Assembly: GCF_027942865.1 (NCBI RefSeq)
Contig: NC_134515.1
Span: forward strand, 14,795,227 to 14,859,226
DNA from: Odontesthes bonariensis
Lineage: Eukaryota; Chordata; Actinopteri; Atheriniformes; Atherinopsidae
Reading direction: 5' to 3'
DNA: 64,000 bases
Positions 23,101 through 36,381 of the stretch are shown here, piece by piece. The notes beneath the pieces are model-generated. The model made no database searches. It worked only from the letters and a program-made list of their open reading frames with translations, and was not told where the DNA came from. The stretch's first letter is position 1. Every line of letters starts with the position of its first letter. Both the position numbers and the translations under genes were made by a program.

Positions 23101-24124
23101 CCCCCGTACACCAACGCACCACGCGGAGAGTTGACTGAGGTACGCCGTCCCAGGGCTACTATCCTGAAGCAGGCACCCAGTTCTTCTATGACTCAGGTCA
23201 CTCAATCATGCAATCATGATCAACTTATAGCTCTCTCCTCTCTAACGCTCACGTGGTTGTGATCATCAAATCTTGGTGTACCGGGGGTCTTGACAATATC
23301 ATTCAAATGAACTCAAATAGGCCCCTCAGCCGTGCATTTAAAAAAAAAACAACAAAAAAAAAAAACCAGTTTATTTACTGAACATTCCATCTACTTTCAT
23401 TACAACTTCAACTTGTATATCATCGAATATTCTGAAGTTGTGTCGTCTGTTGGCACTGGAGGAAAAAAAGTGGGGAAAAGACGCTACGTGTCATTGTTGT
23501 TTGATTTGTTTGCTTTCAGGGAGGTGAAGGTGACGAGAGCCAGGGAGGTCCAGATCAGGGCAACAAACCAGTGAGGCAGAACTACTACAGAGGCTTCCGA
23601 CCAAGGTTCAGACCCAGGTTTGCATGTTGGCTTCATTGACGAAGGGCAGCAATAAACGGGAGAGTGAAGTTTCTGCTCGTCTGGATCATATTCTGGAGTC
23701 CACTTGCAGAAATTTTAACGAACCTTTTTAAAAGACCATAAATGCCACACGTTTGGCCAGAGAAGCTCCCCTTTTATTGCAGCCCAACCTCAAAAATTCC
23801 AGCTGTGAATCCAAACAAAAAACACTTTTTTTTTTTTTAAGCACTATTTTGTGCCTGCGACTCACAGCCTCTTCCTTTCACTCCAGGGGCCCACCACGTC
23901 CCAGACCGGTGCGGGACGGCGAAGAGGACAAGGAGAACCAGGGAGGCGAAGGTGGTCAAAATCAACAGCCCCGCCAGCGGCGCTACCGTCGTAACTACAA
24001 CTACCGCCGCAGACGCCAACAGACTGGTGGCAAACCCGGCCCGGAAAACAAGGAGGCCAAGACAGGTGACCCATCTGCAGAGAAAACGTCCGCTCCCGAG
24101 GCCCAGCAGGGTGGGGCTGAGTAG
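20182..24124 (+). CDS. ybx1: YBX1, Y-box binding protein 1
   Basis: Cold-shock-domain protein that binds mRNA and single-stranded DNA, packages cytoplasmic mRNPs and regulates translation and transcription. Exons 20182-20290, 22115-22178, 22451-22484, 22587-22676, 22795-23139, 23520-23617 and 23887-24124 join in frame to 325 residues (human 324). The N-terminus is Ala/Pro/Gln-rich. The cold-shock domain spans about residues 35-110 with RNP1 (NGYGFINR) and RNP2 (DVFVHQ). The tail alternates basic patches ([33 protein letters not shown]) with acidic ones and ends in GGAE, as in mammals. The ATG at 20182 is preceded by GTAACC. Intron 1 is 1.8 kb, the others under 750 bp. ppih upstream gives the same neighbour as in human. 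Confidence 0.97.
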
Positions 24125-24822
24125 GAAATGACCTGCCCACCGGCACCTACCATCTTTTACCATCGTCCGGGTGAGTCTGCGGCCTCATGAATTATTAGGG
24201 TCTGCTTCGATCAAGCCTGTACTCTTAATGCAGTGGATTTGATTAAGCCCAACTGTGAGGCACCAATAAAGCCCTCTCTCTATTGTCCGGGGTGCATATG
24301 AGCAGCAGCAGCTTAGAATACTTTGTCTGCCATCTGGTGATGATGTACATTTTGAGGCATCTCGTTTTGCAGTGTGCTAAATAACTAACCCCACATGGTG
24401 GAAATGTTGATAGAATGTGGAGCATATGAGCAAACGGTGGACTAATTTCTCTTTATTCTTCTTTTACAGTTTTATTTTTGTCAACAAGAAACATCAAACA
24501 AGATCTGAGCAATAAAGATTTGACTTGACGATCGTCACAAGCTTGCACCATGCATTTGACCAGAGTACCAACGATTGCCTGCAGAATCTATGCAGACTTG
24601 TTTTTTTTTTTTTTTTTCCATTATTTTTATGTGACAGCTACAAAGTTTTGGGGAAACAACAAATGTTTTTCTAAATTTGTCCTAAGTTTTTACACCAAAT
24701 GGTTTTTAAAGATAAAATGGAATTTGATATCTGGTCAGTTTGACATTTTTAAATAACTTTTTATGTATTCAAACATTTTAACAAAATGCAAGCTCAAATA
24801 AAACTCCAGAAACCAGGAAAAT
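24125..24822 (+). other. ybx1 3' UTR with an intron (24171-24469)
   Basis: After the stop, exon sequence runs to a donor at 24171 (GTGAGT) and resumes after TTTTACAG at 24470. The downstream exon starts TTTTATTTTTGTCAACAAG, similar to the human YBX1 3' UTR as I remember it, including later blocks such as AATCTATGCAGACTTG and ATATCTGGTCA. AATAAA signals occur at 24511-24516 and 24797-24802, so short and long 3' UTR forms are possible. Confidence 0.75.
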
Positions 24823-24838
24823 TGTCTGTAGTGGTGGC

Positions 24839-25573
24839 TTTAATGTTTGTTTGTCTTCAAGTATACAGGCTATCAACAATGTCACAGACCATGGCATTTC
24901 ATTACAGAGAAGACGGTTAATATGAAGTATTTTTTTAATAACAATTATTCAATAATAGCATATTTTAAAATAAATCTAAGATGGTTCATGTTTTATCAGA
25001 GCTTGAATAATTTATCACATCAGCCTACTACGAAAAACAGTCGTCAACATCTTTGAGACTTATGCAAGAGAAGGAAAGTAAGTATTTAGCATTTGACTCA
25101 TCTTGTGACTTGGCCCATCTGAGGCTGATGTTTAAAGTACAACATGTAAAGCGAAGTTTACATTCATACAAGAAAAAACAGGGAGTGTGCAGCACAAGTA
25201 GAATAAAATGTACACTTGGTGAGGAAGGCTGCTGTTCCAAATCAGCGATTATAAAATGGCTGCACACTCGGGGTGGACAGTAACTCTTAATGTATGATAA
25301 CATACCAACAGTTGTTTTTTAGATTGAAACTTTGGTAGTCTGGCAGAACAATATGAAACACTGAAGGCCATTGATTAGATTTCCAATGCTGACAAAAATC
25401 TTTGGTATTGGACTTCTGGACCATTGTTACAGTAATTACGTTCCTGTGTTCAGTGTGATTCACCGGCAGCGGAGTTGAAAGAAACTGAACATTGAGCGTT
25501 AATCTAGTTTCTATTTTGCCCCATTTTGCCCACCCTGGCAAATGCTGGTATGAAAGTGGCCACTTGGAGCCGT
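24839..25573 (-). other. arhgef16 3' UTR
   Basis: Sequence after the arhgef16 stop on the minus strand. No AATAAA was found before ybx1 is reached; ATTAAA variants lie at 24940-24935 and 24844-24839. The second would make the 3' ends of the two convergent genes touch or overlap by a few bases. Confidence 0.5.
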
Positions 25574-28500
25574 TTAAACATTGGTCTCTTTGCGCAGGCG
25601 CTTCATGCGCTGCACGTTGTTCTCCATGGCAGTGGGGTTGGTGATCTCTGTGGCACAGTTGGCAGGAAACCAGCCTCTCCCTCCATCCCGCATTCTCTCT
25701 CCATAGCACCACGCTAGGAAGAACAAACCATTTAGATGAGCTTATGAACACGTCTGCTTGAATGTGGATATGATCTGTTACGGTTTTGGTTGGAGGGAAT
25801 TGGGTCTCACCTTCCTCTTTTTGCCGGACGATGACGAGCTCGGCCTGTCGCAGCCCGAGTTCATCTGGCTCCTTTGGCATGTAGGCTTTGGTGGCCTCAT
25901 ACTGTGGTAGACCTGAAATGCATTTACATGATGTACTGAAATGTGGTTCATAAAACAAACTGATTCTGGGTATGTTGACCTCAGCTCAGGTGCTCAAAGG
26001 CTCGCGTGACCAACAGTTTGCAAATGATTGATGAGATTCGTCATTGGTTGCCAATTAAATGTTACATAAACTCCTTATAAAGTCTGGTTACACATGGGTT
26101 TAAAACGTCTCTCTGTAATTAAAGTATGTCGCCTTACCATCTGTGCAAGTGACACCCGTCTGCTTGTGCTCTGTAAGAGCAACTATCCAGCGTGCGCGGT
26201 CCACCCTTGGAAAAAGAGAGTGTGGGGGTTACAAAACAAAGTCTGTTTCTGGTGTGAGGGTTACAGGTTAGCATCTCAGAGTGTAATTAAAACTGTCAGC
26301 AGAGGGAGTCAAACACAAAATGTCAGATGTGGTGTTCAGGACATACAAATGAGTGAAAACTATAAGAAATCACAGCTCAGCACAGCTCAGTATTCAGAGA
26401 TCAAGCCTGTAGTTGTATTTATGTATGTATGAATATATTGTGTGATACAAAGACATCAGTTAGAAACAGCTATACCTCCAGATGTTTTCTGGATATATCA
26501 TTCCCCATTTTAGGGATATTACGTAAACTTGGAAGGTTCATTCAATACAGATGGGACTTTAGGGCAGCAGTACCTGGAGTCAGCCACTAGGGAGAGTTGT
26601 TCTGATCTCCCCTCACTGTTCTTGCTCATCCGCAGTTTGAAGGAAAGGTGACCGGTGCTGTTCTTAGCGGGTGGAGACATCCGTCCCTCTGTATCCTCCC
26701 CGACCTCCACCTCCACATTCTCCAGCATAGCATAGTCCAACACCACAAAGCTCTCCTCGCTGGATATACCAAACCAGTGTTTAGTTAACTATGTCCACTG
26801 TCTGCAGCACGCAGGGACAATCAGAAATAATGTGAGTCAGACGCTCACACACGAAGCACTCAAACTAGACTATATATTGACTATCTACTTAAAGTCTATC
26901 CTATACAGTATCACCTGAAAGCTGGGTCACGCTGTTGACTTTTGTACCATTAAAATGACTCCAGCGTAGTGTGAGCTCCTTCCTCTGAGCCGACATTGTT
27001 TGCTTTCTCCCTAATTCAAAACAGATAGCTGTACTCAGTCGGGCTGACAAGCAGAATGCAAGATTGAAGAATCTGAAGTATGCACGCACAGCATCCATCC
27101 TCTCTCCTAGCTCTGTCCCTTTCTCATGCACTTTGCTCATGTTCCCTGCCAGCAGCTGGATCTATTTAGCTTCCTTGAGTCACCAAGAACTAACCCCAAC
27201 ATTGATGGAAGTCGCTTGTGATTCATAACCTTCTTTAACCTACTTTATCCACCGCCCAACCAGGTTCTTATTTATATTCCTAAAGTTTTTAAAGTCGTTT
27301 TCTTTTACTCTACAAACACGGAAAGCTAAAATGATCCACTAAGAACGAATATTGATAATTGGAAATGAAATGACTTGCAGGAGAATGTTTGCTGATACTT
27401 TTGCTTTCATATTGAGTCAGTGAAGTGTCCTGTAAGTGTCGATAGGTACCAGCTCACTTTTTTAAAGTCATTATAGCACTTTTGTGAAGCTAAAGTACTA
27501 GTTTGCACCATTCAATAAAAACACAACAATTTATTGACAAAATCTGATTGCACTAGTTCGGTGGTAAACGCTGTAAAAGCTGTGTGTGTGTGTGTGTGTG
27601 TGTACTCACGTCTTCTTCTTGGTGGCGATGACAACATCGTTGAAGACAAACAGGTAGTAGCTTCTGTTGCTGAAAGCCCTCCATATGCTGAGCTCTTCGG
27701 TGGAGATGGCCAGCTCACCGCACTTCTTCATCCATCGAGATGATGACACCAGCGGAAACGGCTGTGAGAACACAGGGTTAGCAAACGGACATGAGAAGGA
27801 AAGCTTTTGTGCAGTTAAGTTTCTTTATGTTCATTTTACAAAGCAAATCAAACCCTGTGAACTCTTCTCTGTTGAATGTGTCTGTGGGGAAGCATGCTCC
27901 GCTGTTACCTTGATTTTTCCAAACTCCATCTGTTTCTGGATGGTGTACATCTGCTCTGTCCTCTCCATCCGCCTTGCTCCATCGTTGCAGCTGGTGACCA
28001 ACTGTTAAAGATAATGGTGGCACTTACAATCAACAGAACCACGACAAGAACACAGACATGTGGCACCACTGAGTGTTTTCCATGCAGCCATACCTTACTC
28101 ATGGCGTTCAGAGACCAAACAGCAGCAAAGTACTCTGCTGTGTGTGCTGGAGTTTTCTGGCAGATAGTCTGAGGATAAAATATATATATTATTTGCGTCT
28201 GTAGGCAAATCAACATCATTCTCTTTCCTCCATTATGTTAGTCTAAAACTTGAGTTCCTTCATTAATAATATAGTGTTCAGCATCTGGGCTCAACTGTAT
28301 AGTTATAGCTAGAAATACATTTGCTCCTTAAACCCAAAATTGTATTAATAATGCATTAATTTCCCCTTTAAAAACGACATAAGAAAATGGTTTTAATAAA
28401 TATGGCTACACCCGTAGCACTATGACAATGTGAAAGGTGAATACTTAAAATCAGAGGTTTCTAACTATTCTGACCAGAGAAAGTTAGAAGCTTGACCATT

Positions 28501-31500
28501 TTCTTGCACATTCCACAGCGTTGCAGCATTGGACAAACTTCAGTCATTAACTTCCTGTGCATGCATACTAGAACAAGGAATTTGGACCAGTTAAATGGCC
28601 AAGTTGAACTCTACCTTTCCACGGAAACGATCTGAAACCAAAACGCAAAAGTGGCGTTTCGTTTTCACTTTTAAATCTGCATTAGACGAGCGTTTTAGGG
28701 TGAAAATCTGCGTGAATACGGAAACGCAAAAGTGTGTGACGTTTCATATTTATCGATGCAGTAAACACGCCAGATGGCTAGGTGGCAACACTACCAAGAC
28801 CAAGGTCGCCTGCTCTCTCTATGAACTTCAAGAATATCGAGAACGTAGTTCATATTTTTGGTTTGTTCTTTACTACTCTCGCTCATCATTGCTGTTATCT
28901 GATGAAATGACTCTTGAACGTCAAGGCGAGTTGAAAGTCCGCAGGGACGGACATGTTGATAGCCTACTGATGTGTTTCTGGCGCTTTATTATGCTTGTCA
29001 CGTCATTTCTATGTGACGAGAAACGCAGTTTTGCGTTTTTCATCCTTTACACGGTGGCGCGACAGTGGAGCGTTTTCAAGAATTCCACTCTGGAGGGCGG
29101 TTTCACTTTTTTGCGTTTTCATGCCCCCAAAACGCCGTTACCATCTAAACGATATAGTGCATCCGCAAAAAGGTTTTGCGTTTTTAACCCGTTTTCGTTT
29201 CCGTGTAAAGTGCCCCTAACTAGACTCAACTGTGCACGAAAAAACAAGAATGGGTTCAACAACAGGACAAAGATCCTAAATATTACTAAAAAATCCAAAG
29301 GGGGGCCTCCTCAGGAGGTCTAAGCTGAAGGCTTTATCGAGGCCCTCAGAGAGCCGGTCATGCCAGGCAACTTAAAAAATCTTAGAGATCTGAATGAAAA
29401 GATGAAAATTCCTCAGCCTTTACATGCTGTGATACTTACCAAAGGGAGTATTACTAAATACTTTTGCTTTGTGACATTTTCCTTTTCTGTTATTTTGAAA
29501 AAGTAAAACAATGGAAATAAAAATTTTGCTTCAATTATAATATATATATTGCGTAAGGTTTTGAGAGCTGTTCAAATATGAGAGAAAAGATGAAACTGAC
29601 ATCAAGCAGCAGCGGTAGTCTGGTTACTCGCTGCATGGGCAGGATGAGGAAGGACAGCATGGGCAGGCCTCCACAATCACTGCTCCCCTCGATTTTCTTC
29701 AAAGTCTCTTTGAAAGCAGAGTTATTGTTCCTGGGAGACACGAACAGAAAAAAGTTCAGCTCATCGTGCCGTGTCACGGTAGACACTCCGCGGCTTGTTT
29801 TAGTTTGTTCTGGCACTCACAGCAGCGTCTGCAGTGTCCTCTGTTGGAAGGTCTCGTTGGAGCAGTAGACGATGTAGGGCTCGAAGTGGCGGGCAGCGTG
29901 GTTCTGAACAATGTCGCTGATGTCCCAGATCACCGGGTTTACATTGTGACGTTGTTCCAGATCCTCAAAAAAACTGAAAATTGAGCAGGAGGGAAAGGCA
30001 GCTGATGAATGTGTTTTTCCTCACCACAGCAGTATACACACAGCTTGGAAGATGAAGTGTGTCCGGGCTGAAGTGATTTATAACTTTCACTGTATTATTG
30101 TGTCACAAGAACAATGAATGTAGGATGTTTTCACCTTGTAATTTGGACCCAGAGAGAGGTACAGCAATTCCATTTTTTACAATACAATTTTCACCTTTAT
30201 AATAAAATAAATAAATGCAGAAATGATGTTAAAAGCTCTCTTTACTGTAAGATCCACATGATCTCTTCTGCCAAACCTTTGTAAAAGCCTTTTCCATTTT
30301 TAGCACCATCAACAATATGAATGAGTCTCAGCTTGTCCCTTTCTAACAAAAGAAAAAGAGTAAAATGACACCTAAAACACAGCCCCACCTCGGAACAAAC
30401 TACACGACACACATTCACATGTAACATGTATCACACAGAAGCTTCCTGACACACTGTCCTTTCGTTTCACTGATCCTGTTCTACTCTATCACAATCAAAA
30501 ACAAGTGTCTTCCTTTGCAGGTAAAACTTGATCTACTCTAATTCAAAATGTAAAAAAAAGTCAAAGTAAAAAAACAACACAGGGAGGCCGTCCTCAAAAA
30601 CATTATCACCTTGAGGACCGGGAATACCACTCACAGCGGCTTCAGTGAAGGCAGCAGAACCAGTTTGGCCTGCAAGACTAAACATGTTAATAGAGCCTAC
30701 AGGGGACTAAAGAAATGCTAAAGAAAACTACTCTCCCTGAAACTTCAAATCAGCCTATATCCCACCTGAAACCACATCCCAGTGGGAACTAAAATTACAG
30801 CACAACATGAAAACACACAAATCCATTCATAGTGAATGGATAGTCTATTGCCTTGCCTCACTCTCTCTGATAGTATCACTGGGTCTCTTTAAGGAGGTGG
30901 TAAAAATACCAAACCAACTGGTATCTCATGTGCTTTCGACACACATGTGCACACATGCACGTAGGAATTTTACCAGAAAAAAAGATTATACATGGATGTG
31001 AAAAAAAAGGGGGGGGGAAATGTCATTCATACCCTCATTTTAAGAATTAGGATTTCAATAATCATATTTATCAAAACAAATGCATTGCAATTTATCTCAA
31101 AAGTGTATCAAAAGAAAAAGCCAACAAAAGGCTGTTGTGCTGACCGTTGGCTGACTTTGTGGATGACGGAGATGTTGGAGAAGAGGTGGTGGTGCTCTGT
31201 GGCTGTCATTGTTTTCCTCAGCGCCTCGCTGTCCTTGAAGTGACGTACCAGGATGCCCAGGCTGTGCAGGTACGAATGCTCTGAGGTGATGATCTCAAAA
31301 ATGGCCTGTCAAATAATCACCACAGTCAAATGAGTGCGACGCCGCAACTCTCATGTGAAACGTGCTAAAAACACACAGTATGATTCTGTTAAGTAAATAA
31401 AACCCTAAAAACTTCAGGCATCTTCTTTGGGATTAGGCTTAAAACTATCCTTTGATACCCTAAATAATTCCTTTAGTTAGGCTGCCGTAGGCCGAGGCTA

Positions 31501-34500
31501 AAGAGGCTTTTCTCATGATACATTGAGCACCTCCTCCTACGCCGCTCTTTATATACATACTAAGTGAGCCCTAGATGTGATTTCAGTGTTGCGTCTATGT
31601 GTAGCCATCATTTAGCTATGAATATGAATGTTAGCAGTTTTTTTCCCCTTATGACTTCATTCATATATCACACAAACGAATGCAAATATGTAAAATGCAA
31701 AACTGAAGTCTGTAAATCATGTTAAAATCCCAGAAAACACCCACCGAGATTCCAATTTTCAATTTTCCATTTGAAAATGAGTTTTTTTTAACCCACTTTC
31801 AGCTGCCAAAAATGCAGTTATAACATCATCGTGTCACAAAGGCACCTTCGCTTGTTCAGTCTGGAGTTGAAAGACAGCCAGTATTAATCAATATGGAGAT
31901 GTTTTTCCAAACTCATTCCAAGTCCTTGTTTAGAGGTCATGATTTCAACAGATTTATCGTCTCATCTAAAATGTAAATATGGAACTATACAGACTGTATG
32001 CTGCCAGCAAAATGGTTTCAGGAAACGGGCGGCAGGTGATTATCTGAATGTAAATAAATTTCATGTCATTTAGCATAATTGAACAATTACAGCTTCAACT
32101 AGTCCACAGAAATAATGCGCCTCAAAATGAAGATGGTGTAATCCTGCCATATGAAAGTAGGTAGCTTTTCAGCTCAGCAAGTGAAACACTAGGCGAGTTC
32201 TATCTATATTTCTTATCATCGTAAAATTTGGACTAAATGTTTAATCAAAGTCTTCAGGCCTGAATGACTAAAATGTTCCCTTTTAGCCTGCCATTTAGCT
32301 GTTTGTTTTTTTTTAGATATCTTTTCAACCAAAAAATGCTCTGAGTATATACCATTAGAGCTTCCTTTGTGTTTTTCTTTTTCACAGCAGGTATGCCTGG
32401 CTGTATGAGAAGTCCCTTGCTTGTCATGCGGTGGTGACACACCTTCTACAATCTTTCCTCCAATAAAGATGAAGTGGCTCAGAGAGGACCAAAGTGCACA
32501 AACTAAGCTGAAACAAATATGCCACAAAACAGTATTTAAAGTCAATCCCACTCAGCAAAACGTCAAGAAAATGCTTAATAAGAAGAAGTCTGGAGAGCAC
32601 TGTTTCAGCCTTACAGCTCGTTCCAAGATAAAAAGATACAAAAGGCAAAGCACCTGTTCAGGAACAACCAAAGCATGATTACACACGCAGGGTGTGGCTT
32701 TATTCAGCAACTGAGAGCACACAAGGTGGACCTTTGGTATTGACACAACATTTAACATTTTAGACTGCTGGCGAAGACACATTACAAAGGGGAAATCCAC
32801 CCACAGATAGTGTTTCAGTGTGTCCATAGTCTCAATTTGTGATGTTCTATGAAAGATCACAGAATCAGTTAGTGTTGTCACCAACATGATCTGATTCTGC
32901 ATCTGTTTTACATCAGAGACACTTCTTAGAGGCCTTTCGACATTCTACCCAACGACACTCTCGTCACTCAGCTGATTGCGCAACACTGGCTTGATGTGTT
33001 GTGATTAACAAGAGGAGGGGGGGTCAGCGTGTACCCTTGCAGTCTTAAGCAGATGATAAGGACACGCAAATGTGAAAAGCCGGAATTCACCCTTTGCGTC
33101 AAGTTTATGTACCCATTTCAAATGTTAAATCTGGAAACGCATACAGTACTCACCTCTTGTCTCTTTCTTTCTTGAGATGTGATTTTTGATAAAATATCTG
33201 TGTCCTTCACCTTTGCAAGACAAAAGGAACAGAAACCAAAGGTAAAACTCCAGCGCTTTCTTTGTATGGCATAAAGAATGCTTCGAAAAACGGAACATAC
33301 CGATTCAGTGCTGTGATATCAAGAACAGACTTATTGATTCTAAATATATAATAAGTTTTACATACATACTGTATGTAGAGCAAATAAAACAGCACTGCAC
33401 TCTTTTAAAGGAGGTGAAAATAAAAAGATGAAGAAGCAACAACATTTCATCAGGGTGCAAACTGTGTTTTCTGCCAGCGGAAGTGATGACTGAAATATAT
33501 TTACACACATTTGCACTTGTTTAATTATGGCAAATATATCATCAAGCACTTTTACAGAGCTCTTATATCAAACTTAATATTTGAAGACTTACCTGCGGCA
33601 GCTGGCTCCAGGTGAGCTGTGCTGGTCTGTAGCTCTTCACCACAATGCCCTGGTCCTCCACAGGAGGCTCCACCACGACAAAGTCATCCAGCAGCTCGTC
33701 CTGGTTGGTGGAGTTAAGTCCACGCTCACGCATCTCCTGGTAGAGGCACGGTGTAGCTGATGGTTGCATCCACATAAAAAAAAAAAAAAACCAAAACATC
33801 ACTAAAGATTCAAACCAAAAGTATTTTTGCTTCACACAGAAAAACATACAGCTAAATTCCACATGAAGAGCTTTGAAGGGGTGAAGATACCAGGATTTTT
33901 AATAGATATTCATTTTACAGTGAGATTATGCGCACAAAATCCAAATTTCATTCACCCACAAATCTGTAAGAAGTAACGAGACAAAGGTTGTCATGAATAT
34001 TCATAAAAGTAATGAAGAAATTTGCTCAAGCTGAGCTGGAACTTGTCAACATACTAGTACAGGTTCCTTTGAGAATTTATGTTATGTGTGAGGTCAGAGC
34101 TTTTATACTAATTATATTCAAAATAAAATCTGATTTAATTTGGCTGACTCTGCACTTTTAATTTCTTAAACTCTTTCGGAGGATTGAATGTGATCAGAGG
34201 GTTTTGGAGGTAGGTTTTAAGCAGTTGTTAGATATCAGCTATATAAAAAGACACTTTTTGACTCAACTCTTCTGAAGTCCACATAACAACAAAAATGCTT
34301 AAATTATAAAGGAGAAGTGGCTGTGTCCGACAGTCAGGGGTAAGTGTCCAACCTTCAGGACTCAACAAACATTTAATCATGCTGGGAGCATTCTGAGCCA
34401 CTGCTTTCCTGTTTGGTTCTCCTCTGCTGCCTCAAACTCTTTTCCAAACAATGCCGTGGAAATGATTCCAACCACATGGCAGATCCAGCTTTCTGGGAAC

Positions 34501-35604
34501 AATTTCATCACACAATAATTCTACAATGTTCAATTTCTTTTGCAATCTAATTTGAAAAGTGTCAAACGTCTCTGTGTTTTTTTTGTTTGTTTTTTTTCCA
34601 GCTGCTTGTAGTCACAATGCCAAATTTAGCCAAGCGGACAAAATGACACATGATGTGAACATACCATTTTTGAATGAACCACGCTGGTTCCTCTTTCTTC
34701 CCAGGGTTCGCTAGAGAGGAGACAGGAGCACAGCTCGAGTTTATCATTGTGACTAAAGGCGAATTCAGAAAATTCTGAAATCAAGTCAAAAATCAAATTA
34801 ATACGAAATCAAAGAATCAAACATTAGCTTCTACGTTTCGCAATAATCTAGATTGAGATTTTAATAGCAGGAAAATTACAGCTTCTAATGAACATTTATT
34901 ATGAGACAATCAGAAACTAATAGCTTAGATTGTTACTTATATGCTGTTTAGTTTACTGTAGCTTAACAGCAACATGAAAAAGCAGAGCACTGCTCTTTCA
35001 CCCACCCCCCCTCTCAACATACTGTGTGTACCTTGCGTCCAGGGCTGCGAGCTGGACCCGGACTGCTTGCTCTGTTCTCATGAACAGGTTTCAGCATGGC
35101 GGGCGCCGCTTGTTTTGCTGCCAAGGCTTCAATGTCCAGGCTGGTGACTGCCGCTCTGTAAGACTTGTTCCTGCGGTTCCTCCTCAAAGACAAGCCATCT
35201 CCATCACTGTCATAATCCTCCCAGGACACATCTGGCCCCTGGGCTGAGTGACGGCCGTGGTGCCCACTGCTGGAGTTCTCTAGTCCCACTGGGAACGTCA
35301 CCACAGTGGTGTGGTGTCGGTTTTTAGGTCGGCTGGACACAGCTAAATTCTTGGGGATGAGCTGGTGGGTGCCAACCTTCAGTGCTGCACGACTCTCTGT
35401 GCTCAAAACCACCTGCTGGGGCACAACCGTCCCATCTGGTATATCTTCCGGGGGTGTGGATGTATTCTTCTGGGGTGTGGGGGAGCTTTCTGATGGGCAG
35501 TCTTTATCACCTGGCTCATATATATGCAGTTCTGTGGAAAAGTGGTTTTCCAGAAGTGGAGGAGCCTGGTCAGCCATACAGCTGTCCGATTCCCTTTGTG
35601 ACAT
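25574..35604 (-). CDS. arhgef16: ARHGEF16 (ephexin-4), Rho guanine-nucleotide exchange factor
   Basis: Exchange factor for Rho GTPases (RhoG in the literature), acting at the cortex in migration and epithelial signalling. Fourteen coding exons join in frame to 699 residues (human 709): 35604-35032, 34710-34665, 33756-33593, 33210-33154, 31305-31145, 29973-29821, 29730-29601, 28168-28094, 28001-27909, 27761-27610, 26759-26574, 26205-26138, 25912-25811 and 25713-25574. The N-terminus holds [19 protein letters not shown] and [16 protein letters not shown], both ephexin hallmarks. The DH domain (about 281-480) has [20 protein letters not shown]; the PH domain (about 485-625) ends in RARWIVAL; the SH3 domain (about 630-690) has GRGWFPANC. 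The C-terminus is ETNV, a class I PDZ ligand. The ATG chosen starts MSQRESDS, like human MAQRHSDS. Confidence 0.95.
27581..27602. repeat. (TG)11 microsatellite at an arhgef16 splice donor
   Basis: On the gene's strand this is a CA repeat that starts only seven bases inside the intron after the exon ending at 27610 (donor GTGAGT). Confidence 0.95.
28609..29217. mobile_element. Probable DNA-transposon remnant in an arhgef16 intron
   Basis: CACGGAAACGA at 28620-28630 and its reverse complement at 29195-29205 mark inverted ends, and AACGCAAAA-type motifs recur inside both flanks. The right end reads inward from GGGGCACTTTACACGG, the left end is decayed. A 242-codon frame on the plus strand (28595-29323) crosses it but has no recognisable domain. 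It is probably a non-autonomous element; the exact borders and superfamily are unsure. Confidence 0.5.
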
Positions 35605-36381
35605 GGTGTCCTCCTGCTGTGGCGTTGTCCCCGTCTCCTGAGCTCTTCAGCACCTAATACACTGGAGGAAACTGAAGAGGAGGGAGAAAAAGAAAAACAG
35701 CCATTACATGCATATCAAGTCCAGGAAAAGTGTGTGAACTAAAACCTTAAATGTGGGCATGGAAAAACGGAGAGGCGAATAATCTGGCCCAGAAATACCT
35801 CCAGGCCCCCTCAGTGGAGTTCTCAAATCACATCCCAACTGTGACCAAACTCCCATCCCACAGTGAAGGGGCTTTCAGTGGAATGGAGCAGCCAGTTGTG
35901 TCAGACAACAAACTCATTTCCAGGGGACTTAACCCATGAGCCATTGCTCACTCCAACCTGCATTTGCCCACACAAAAACACTCAAAGAAACTTGCTCTAG
36001 CAAATCTGTGCGCCACAGAAACTACAATAAAACAAACTCATACTCATGTCTGATAAGTGCTCCTGCCCTGCTGTCTCAGGGGCTGATAACTACATTATCA
36101 TGTCTGCAGCGCAGCTCTAAACATGTTATTACGGTCTGAAAATGACACTCAGGACGGACAACATGAAATTAGCAGTTTTAAGCGTAGCCTACTGTTCTGT
36201 GCCTTTAGTAAATGAACAGCTTGAATTGACCATCTTGTCTGTCCAGTCGCAGTCTTGAGTTTACAGTAACTCTGCCGCTTGAAAGACGGATTAGGGTGGG
36301 GGAAAAATGTCTGCCTCACATTCCCATGGTCCATAACTGCGAGCTGATACTCGACTCAAACACGGAGCCCATCAATCTTAC

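Noticed and set aside
22723-23205. 160-codon minus-strand frame over ybx1 exon 5
   Set aside because: Antisense shadow of a GC-rich basic coding exon.
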